Position numbers and translations under genes: made by a program. Below the pieces are notes generated by a model. It was not told the origin of the DNA. It saw nothing but the letters and a program-made list of their open reading frames with translations, and ran no database searches. This document shows positions 58,653 to 64,000 of a stretch of DNA of 64,000 nt, in pieces. Numbering within the stretch: position 1 is the stretch's first letter; each line of letters begins with the position of its first letter. Source of the stretch: Jeotgalicoccus sp. (GTDB taxonomy: Bacteria; Bacillota; Bacilli; Staphylococcales; Salinicoccaceae); the NCBI GenBank assembly GCA_003513765.1, contig DONT01000002.1, positions 124,215 to 188,214 of the forward strand, given 5' to 3'.

Positions 58653-61232
58653 TTATTCTTCTTCTGATTCCGAATCGTTTTCAGTTTCAGGATTTAAATT
58701 TTCTTCGATTTCATCTGTTTCAACTTCAAGATTATCTTCCGCTTCAAGTGTTTCCTCGGCCATTTCAGAACCATCTTCTTCCAGTTCTTCTGCGGCAATT
58801 TCATTTTTCACTACAGCAACTGTTGCCACGTCCTGCTCTTCGTCTAAGCGAATAAGTCTGACGCCCTGCGTGTTGCGGCTTGTAATTGAGATTGCATCGA
58901 TTGTCAGGCGGATAATTATGCCTTTATCAGTCACGATCATCATGTCTTCATCACGGTCTACTGACGCGATAAACACCAGCTTACCGTTTTTAGCTGTCAG
59001 ATTCGCAGTTTTCACACCGAAGCCGCCGCGTTTAATAGAGCGGTATTCGTCTTCAGGTGTGAGCTTGCCGTAGCCTTTGTCTGTAACGACAAGGACATGC
59101 TGTCCCGGATCAAGTACGTCAACGCCGACGACTTCATCGTCACCGCGAAGCTTGATTCCGCGTACCCCTGCTGCTGTACGGCCCATGCTTCTGACCTGGT
59201 CTTCTTCAAAGCGTACAAGTGAACCTTCACGTGTACCTAAGATGACTTCTTTCGTACCATCTGTTAAGCGTACGCCGAGGAGTTCATCTTCGCCTCTGAA
59301 GCTGATGGCAATTTTACCGTTTTTATTAATCTGCTTAAAGTCGTCTAATGGCGTGCGTTTCGCAAGACCATTTTTCGTTGCAAATAATAGCTGGTAGCCT
59401 TCGGTTTCGTCTTTATCTTTCACGCTGATCATCGTACTGATTTTCTCATCTTTTTCGATTTCAATCAGGTTAACAATCGGCAGTCCTTTAGACTGGCGTG
59501 ACAGTTCAGGAATTTCATATCCTTTAAGACGGTAGACGCGTCCTGTATTTGTAAAGAACAGAATATAGTCATGTGTACTCATCGTCACAATCTGGCTGAC
59601 GAAGTCTTCATCGACCGTATTCATGCCCTGTATACCGCGTCCGCCGCGGTGCTGTGCACGGTATGTCGATGCCGGGAGACGCTTGATGTAGCTGTTATGA
59701 CTCAGTGTCACAACAATCTGCTCTCTCGGAATTAAATCCTCATCTTCAATATCGTAAATACTGCCGAGCGTAATTTCCGTACGGCGTTCGTCCCCGTAGC
59801 GTTCACGGATATCGATTAATTCTTCTTTAATAACTTCAAGCAGCTTCTCATCATCATTAAGAATACTCTTCAGATATTCAATATTTTTAATAATTTCATC
59901 ATGTTCAGCCTGAATTTTACCGCGTTCGAGACCTGTCAGACGGCGTAATCTCATATCGAGAATTGCCTGAGCCTGGCGTTCTGACAAGCTGTATTCGCTC
60001 ATCAGGCTGTTTTTCGCTTCTTCATCCGTATCGGATGCACGGATTGTTTTAATAATTTCATCGATATGATCAAGTGCAATCAGCAAGCCTTCAAGAATAT
60101 GCGCACGGTCCTCGGCACGTTTTAATTCGTACTTCGTACGGCGTGTGACTACAACTTTCTGGTGCTCTAAATAATGATAAAGCACTTCTTTTAAGCCGAG
60201 TACTTTCGGTTCGCCGTTTACAAGCGCCAGCATGTTGACACCAAATGATGTCTGCAGCGGCGTTTGTTTATACAGATTATTTAAGATAACGTTCGCATTT
60301 TTATCTTTGCGAATTTCTATAATGATTCTGACGCCTTCTTTTAGTGACGTTTCATCACGTAAATCCGTAATGCCTTCGATTTTTTTATCGCGTACTAATT
60401 CTGCAATCTTCTCAACGAGACGTGCTTTGTTCACCTGGTATGGAATTTCGGAAACAACAATACGTTCTTTACCGTTCTTCATCATTTCCACTTCACAGCG
60501 TGCACGCATAATTACAGAACCATGCCCTGTTTCATAGGCTTTTTTAATACCGCTCTTGCCGATAATTAATCCTGAAGTCGGAAAGTCAGGTCCTGTTACA
60601 TGCTCCATCAGGTCCATCGTTGTTACGTTCGGGTTATCTGCAAGTTCCAGTACCGCATTAATAACTTCTGTTAAGTTATGCGGCGGAATGTTCGTCGCCA
60701 TACCTACTGCGATTCCGCTCGTCCCATTGACGAGAAGGTTCGGGAAGCGTGCCGGAAGAACAGCCGGTTCACGTTCATTTTCATCGTAGTTCGGCTGGAA
60801 ATCAACCGTGTCTTTGTTAATATCACGCATTAATTCCATCGAAATTTTACTCATTTTTGCTTCAGTGTAACGCATCGCTGCCGCGCCGTCGCCGTCCATG
60901 GAACCAAAGTTCCCCTGGCCGTGTACCAGCGGGTAGCGGTAACTGAAGTCCTGAGCCATACGCACCATCGCATCGTAGATTGAGGAGTCACCGTGCGGGT
61001 GATATTTACCCATAACGTCCCCGACGATACGTGCTGATTTTTTAAACGGCTTGTCAGACGTCATGCCGTTATCGTGCATACCGTATAAAATTCTGCGGTG
61101 CACAGGCTTCATGCCATCTCTGACATCAGGCAATGCACGAGATACGATAACACTCATGGCATAGCTTAAAAACGAGCTGCGCATCGTTTTCGTAATATTT
61201 ATTTGCTGAAATTGTTCATCATGGTCCGCCAT
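58653..61232 (-). CDS. gyrA: DNA gyrase subunit A
   Basis: 859 residues. The catalytic Tyr122 is in AAMRYTEAK. The quinolone-resistance region HPHGDSSIYDAMV has Ser83 and Asp87 (E. coli numbering), that is, wild-type. Six beta-propeller repeats fill the C-terminal third, with the GyrA box QRGGRG-like HRGGRGIQGMN. The last 45 residues are strongly acidic (to ESEEE), as in other staphylococci. It breaks and rejoins DNA for supercoiling with GyrB, whose gene lies 17 bp upstream. Position 104 is His instead of the usual Asp in PLVDGQGNFG. Confidence 0.98.
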   Translation of the reverse strand: MADHDEQFQQINITKTMRSSFLSYAMSVIVSRALPDVRDGMKPVHRRILYGMHDNGMTSDKPFKKSARIVGDVMGKYHPHGDSSIYDAMVRMAQDFSYRYPLVHGQGNFGSMDGDGAAAMRYTEAKMSKISMELMRDINKDTVDFQPNYDENEREPAVLPARFPNLLVNGTSGIAVGMATNIPPHNLTEVINAVLELADNPNVTTMDLMEHVTGPDFPTSGLIIGKSGIKKAYETGHGSVIMRARCEVEMMKNGKERIVVSEIPYQVNKARLVEKIAELVRDKKIEGITDLRDETSLKEGVRIIIEIRKDKNANVILNNLYKQTPLQTSFGVNMLALVNGEPKVLGLKEVLYHYLEHQKVVVTRRTKYELKRAEDRAHILEGLLIALDHIDEIIKTIRASDTDEEAKNSLMSEYSLSERQAQAILDMRLRRLTGLERGKIQAEHDEIIKNIEYLKSILNDDEKLLEVIKEELIDIRERYGDERRTEITLGSIYDIEDEDLIPREQIVVTLSHNSYIKRLPASTYRAQHRGGRGIQGMNTVDEDFVSQIVTMSTHDYILFFTNTGRVYRLKGYEIPELSRQSKGLPIVNLIEIEKDEKISTMISVKDKDETEGYQLLFATKNGLAKRTPLDDFKQINKNGKIAISFRGEDELLGVRLTDGTKEVILGTREGSLVRFEEDQVRSMGRTAAGVRGIKLRGDDEVVGVDVLDPGQHVLVVTDKGYGKLTPEDEYRSIKRGGFGVKTANLTAKNGKLVFIASVDRDEDMMIVTDKGIIIRLTIDAISITSRNTQGVRLIRLDEEQDVATVAVVKNEIAAEELEEDGSEMAEETLEAEDNLEVETDEIEENLNPETENDSESEEE

Positions 61233-61249
61233 AAATTAAATCTCCTTTA

Positions 61250-63169
61250 TTAGACGTCGAGATTCTCAACGTATCTCGCATTTTCTTCGATAAAGTTACG
61301 TCTGTGCTCAACAACATCGCCCATCAGCATTTCAAATACCTGATCCGCTTCAATCGCATCATCAAGCTGAACCTGCAGCAGATTTCTCTGTTCCGGGTCC
61401 ATCGTCGTTTCCCACAGCTGATCGGCGTTCATCTCGCCGAGACCTTTATATCTTGCCATTGAAATTTTAGGTGTTTCCGGCAATGTGCTGCGCAGAACAT
61501 CAAGCGCCTCATCATCGTAAACGTAATATTTTTTCTTGCCCTGCTCTAATTTATAAAGCGGCGGCTGTGCAATATACACGTAGCCGTGTTCGATTAACGG
61601 TCTCATAAAGCGGTAGAAGAACGTTAACAGCAGTGTTCTGATGTGCGCACCGTCGACATCCGCATCGGTCATAATAACAATTTTGTGGTAGCGGGCTTTC
61701 GCAATATCGAATTCTTCACCGATACCGCTGCCGAGTGCCGTTACCATTGAACGGATTTCATTGTTTCCTAAAATTCTGTCCAGACGTGCTTTTTCAACGT
61801 TTAAAATTTTACCTCTCAGCGGTAAAATTGCCTGAATCTTCGAGTTGCGTCCTGATTTTGCCGAGCCGCCGGCAGAGTCACCCTCAACGATAAAGAGCTC
61901 ACTTTTCGCAGGATCTTTACTTGAACAGTCTGCCAGTTTACCCGGTAAACTTGATACTTCAAGTGCTGATTTACGGCGTGTCATTTCACGCGCTTTTTTC
62001 GCAGCAACACGTGCGTGCTGGGCAGTAATTCCTTTATCGACAATGACACGTGCAGTTTGAGGGTTTTCCATCAGGAACCTTTCAAAGCCGGCTGAGAACA
62101 GCTGATCTGTAATCGTGCGGGCTTCAGAGTTGCCGAGTTTGGTCTTCGTCTGACCTTCAAATTGAGGATCCGTATGTTTTATCGACACTATCGCTGTTAA
62201 ACCTTCTCTGACATCTTCACCGGATAAACGTTCTTCCGTCGATTTAATCAGGTTCTGTTTTGTTGCGTAGTTGTTAATTACTTTCGTCAGTGCACGTTTA
62301 AAGCCGTCTTCATGCGTCCCGCCTTCATGCGTATAAATATTGTTGGCATAAGTCAGAAGGGTAGATGTGTAACCGAGGTTGTACTGCATCGCAATTTCAA
62401 CTTCGATTTCATCTTTTGAGTCATCCATATAGATAATTTCTTCATGAAGTGCTTCTTTCGTCTTGTTTAACTCTTCGACGTAAGACTTAATACCGCCTTC
62501 ATAATGATATTTAAATTCATCTGTTTCATCGCCGCGCTCGTCGATTAAATTAATCTCTAGTCCTTTATTCAGGAAAGCGAGTTCTTTAATACGTTTTTGC
62601 AGAATTTCAATTTCGTATACCGTCGTTTCGGTAAAAATTTCTCCATCTGCTTTGAAACGAATTACCGTACCTGTTTTATCAGTTGTATCAATCACTTTTA
62701 AGTCTGCATCAGGTACACCGCGCGTATAGCTCTGATAATGTACTTCGCCGTTCTTGTGAACATAAACTTCCAGTGTCGAACTCAGTGCGTTAACGACTGA
62801 TGAACCGACACCGTGCAGCCCGCCGGAAACTTTATAGCTGCCGCCGTCAAATTTACCGCCGGCGTGCAGTACTGTAAGAATAACTTCAACTGCCGGACGG
62901 CCCATTTTCTCCTGAATATCAACAGGTATGCCGCGTCCGTTGTCCGTTACTTTAATCCAGTTGTCTTCTTCGACAGTGACATTAATTTCTGAAGCATATC
63001 CTGCCAGCGCTTCATCGATACTGTTATCGATAATTTCCCACACGAGGTGGTGCAGTCCGCGTGATGATGTCGAGCCGATATACATACCCGGTCTTTTTCT
63101 AACCGCTTCAAGACCTTCTAATACTTGTATCTGACTTGCACCATATTGATCCATATTTTGTTCAGCCAT
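61250..63169 (-). CDS. gyrB: DNA gyrase subunit B
   Basis: 639 residues. GHKL ATPase: EIIDNSIDEALAG, TDNGRGIP and GLHGVGSSVVNALS. Transducer domain, then TOPRIM with FIVEGDSAGGSAKSGR (about 430) and DADVDGAHIRTLLLTFFYR. C-terminal GLGEMNADQLWETTMDP and AIEADQVFEMLMG. It supplies ATP-driven strand passage to gyrase. It lies 14 bp after recF, conserved origin order. Confidence 0.98.
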   Translation of the reverse strand: MAEQNMDQYGASQIQVLEGLEAVRKRPGMYIGSTSSRGLHHLVWEIIDNSIDEALAGYASEINVTVEEDNWIKVTDNGRGIPVDIQEKMGRPAVEVILTVLHAGGKFDGGSYKVSGGLHGVGSSVVNALSSTLEVYVHKNGEVHYQSYTRGVPDADLKVIDTTDKTGTVIRFKADGEIFTETTVYEIEILQKRIKELAFLNKGLEINLIDERGDETDEFKYHYEGGIKSYVEELNKTKEALHEEIIYMDDSKDEIEVEIAMQYNLGYTSTLLTYANNIYTHEGGTHEDGFKRALTKVINNYATKQNLIKSTEERLSGEDVREGLTAIVSIKHTDPQFEGQTKTKLGNSEARTITDQLFSAGFERFLMENPQTARVIVDKGITAQHARVAAKKAREMTRRKSALEVSSLPGKLADCSSKDPAKSELFIVEGDSAGGSAKSGRNSKIQAILPLRGKILNVEKARLDRILGNNEIRSMVTALGSGIGEEFDIAKARYHKIVIMTDADVDGAHIRTLLLTFFYRFMRPLIEHGYVYIAQPPLYKLEQGKKKYYVYDDEALDVLRSTLPETPKISMARYKGLGEMNADQLWETTMDPEQRNLLQVQLDDAIEADQVFEMLMGDVVEHRRNFIEENARYVENLDV

Positions 63170-63183
63170 GTTTTCACCTTCCG

Positions 63184-64000
63184 TTATTCATCGATTTTGA
63201 TTTTCCCGTTTTCTATTTCAAAGAGCTGCATATCATCCATAATCTGATGGTTAATATCGCTGATTGAAGTAGTCGTTACAAACGTCTGTACACGGTTCCG
63301 GATTGAAGTTAATAAATGCGCCTGTCTCACTTCATCGAGTTCACTGAGTACATCGTCAAGAAGCAGTACCGGATATTCTCCGACTTCTTCTTTTATTAAT
63401 TCGAGTTCCGCAAGTTTAACCGACAGCGCAGTCGAACGCTGCTGCCCCTGGGAACCGTAGGTCTGAACGTCAAAATCATTAATCGTAAAACCGATATCGT
63501 CCCGATGCGGACCGACTAGTGAAGTCCCTCGTTCGATTTCTTTATTTAAATTTTCAGCTAACAAAGCGGATATTTCCGCTGTGAGTGCTTCTGAATTATC
63601 GCTCTTATATTTAATATTGGGGTTATAGACTACGTTTAAAATTTCCCTGCCGTTTGAAATATCAGCATGAATTTTTGAAGCATGACGTTCAATCGTTGAG
63701 ATAAACTGCTCACGCTTTAAAATAATTAAGCTTGCATGATGTGCAAGCTGATCGTTCAGCACCTCGATCATAATCTGATCGACGTTTCTCGATTTTAAAT
63801 ACTGATTTTTCTGGGCGAGGACTTTATTATAGTCGGATAAATGGTTCAAATATAATTTCGATATTTGACCGCATTCCATATTAATAAATTTTCTTCTGAC
63901 CTGCGGAGAACCTTTAACGATATTAAGATCCTCCGGTGCAAAAAGCACGGTATTCAAATGACCGATATACTGCGACAGCTTTCCGACCTCAAGATGATTG
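63184..64000 (-). CDS. recF: RecF, 5' end cut by window edge
   Basis: The minus frame is open to the window edge: LEVGKLSQYIGHLNTVLFAP then EDLNIVKGSPQVRRKFINME match the RecF middle. The C-terminal ABC-type part has TSLVGPHRDDIGF, GSQGQQRSTALSVKLAEL (signature) and PVLLLDDVLSELD (Walker B). About 270 of 370 residues are in view; the apparent TTG start at 63957 is internal. RecF loads RecA at gaps. dnaN and dnaA are expected just outside. Confidence 0.96.
   Translation of the reverse strand, partial: NHLEVGKLSQYIGHLNTVLFAPEDLNIVKGSPQVRRKFINMECGQISKLYLNHLSDYNKVLAQKNQYLKSRNVDQIMIEVLNDQLAHHASLIILKREQFISTIERHASKIHADISNGREILNVVYNPNIKYKSDNSEALTAEISALLAENLNKEIERGTSLVGPHRDDIGFTINDFDVQTYGSQGQQRSTALSVKLAELELIKEEVGEYPVLLLDDVLSELDEVRQAHLLTSIRNRVQTFVTTTSISDINHQIMDDMQLFEIENGKIKIDE

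Noticed and set aside
63184..63957. recF as a complete gene starting at 63957
   Set aside because: The frame is open to the window edge and upstream residues (LSQYIGHLNTV) match RecF, so the TTG is internal.

Overview
The window is a low-GC Gram-positive chromosome segment. Gene order and protein sequences point to the family Staphylococcaceae: the recF-gyrB-gyrA side of the origin, hut genes, serS, gdpP-rplI-dnaB, purA, tRNAs, walRKHIJ and rlmH all lie in series on the minus strand. A CrtO and a broken CrtP of the staphyloxanthin type, TarI/TarJ/TarL of Staphylococcus type and a TarM/TagE-like glycosyltransferase agree with this. The presence of HutP and of an Rpf-type secreted protein fits a relative such as Jeotgalicoccus or Macrococcus better than S. 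aureus itself, but the genus cannot be fixed by eye.

Layout. 1-20.9 kb is a metabolic and transport region: partial mqo, two universal stress proteins, a sugar ABC ATPase, a TetR/YhgE divergent pair with a clear operator, a BCCT osmolyte transporter with twin palindromes upstream, an acidic lipoprotein, an Rpf-like muralytic protein, a D-2-hydroxyacid dehydrogenase, a SAM riboswitch in front of a 58-aa ORF, a decayed carotenoid locus (crtO plus a 5'-deleted crtP), a tRNA-Leu, a TetR/SDR pair with a cre site in its promoter, a broken sodium/glutamate symporter and a flavin-dependent monooxygenase.

21.1-34.2 kb is an accessory region abutting the 3' end of rlmH, the classical SCC attachment gene. 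It holds an IS21 that may be nested in an IS3, an AT-rich wall teichoic acid block (GT4 glycosyltransferase, truncated acyltransferase, tarL-tarJ-tarI), an IS30 remnant, a small serine recombinase, and a second IS3 with a type III Mod N-terminus on one side and a type I HsdM N-terminus on the other. No ccr gene and no far att site were found, so it looks like a decayed SCC-like element or a pile-up of insertions.

34.2-64 kb is core genome: rlmH with a DnaA-box cluster in its upstream region, the walRKHIJ operon, tRNA-Asp and tRNA-Glu, purA, dnaB, rplI, gdpP, yybS, serS with a T-box, then histidine utilisation in two transcription units. yjiH-yjiH-hutU-hutI is preceded by a LysR-type box and a cre site. 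hutP-hutH has a cre over the -10 and a HutP-type antiterminator (UAG triplets with 4-nt spacers, then a terminator) between the two genes. A 41-bp tandem repeat occurs at two loci, 40.84-41.00 and 58.40-58.58 kb. The window ends inside recF.
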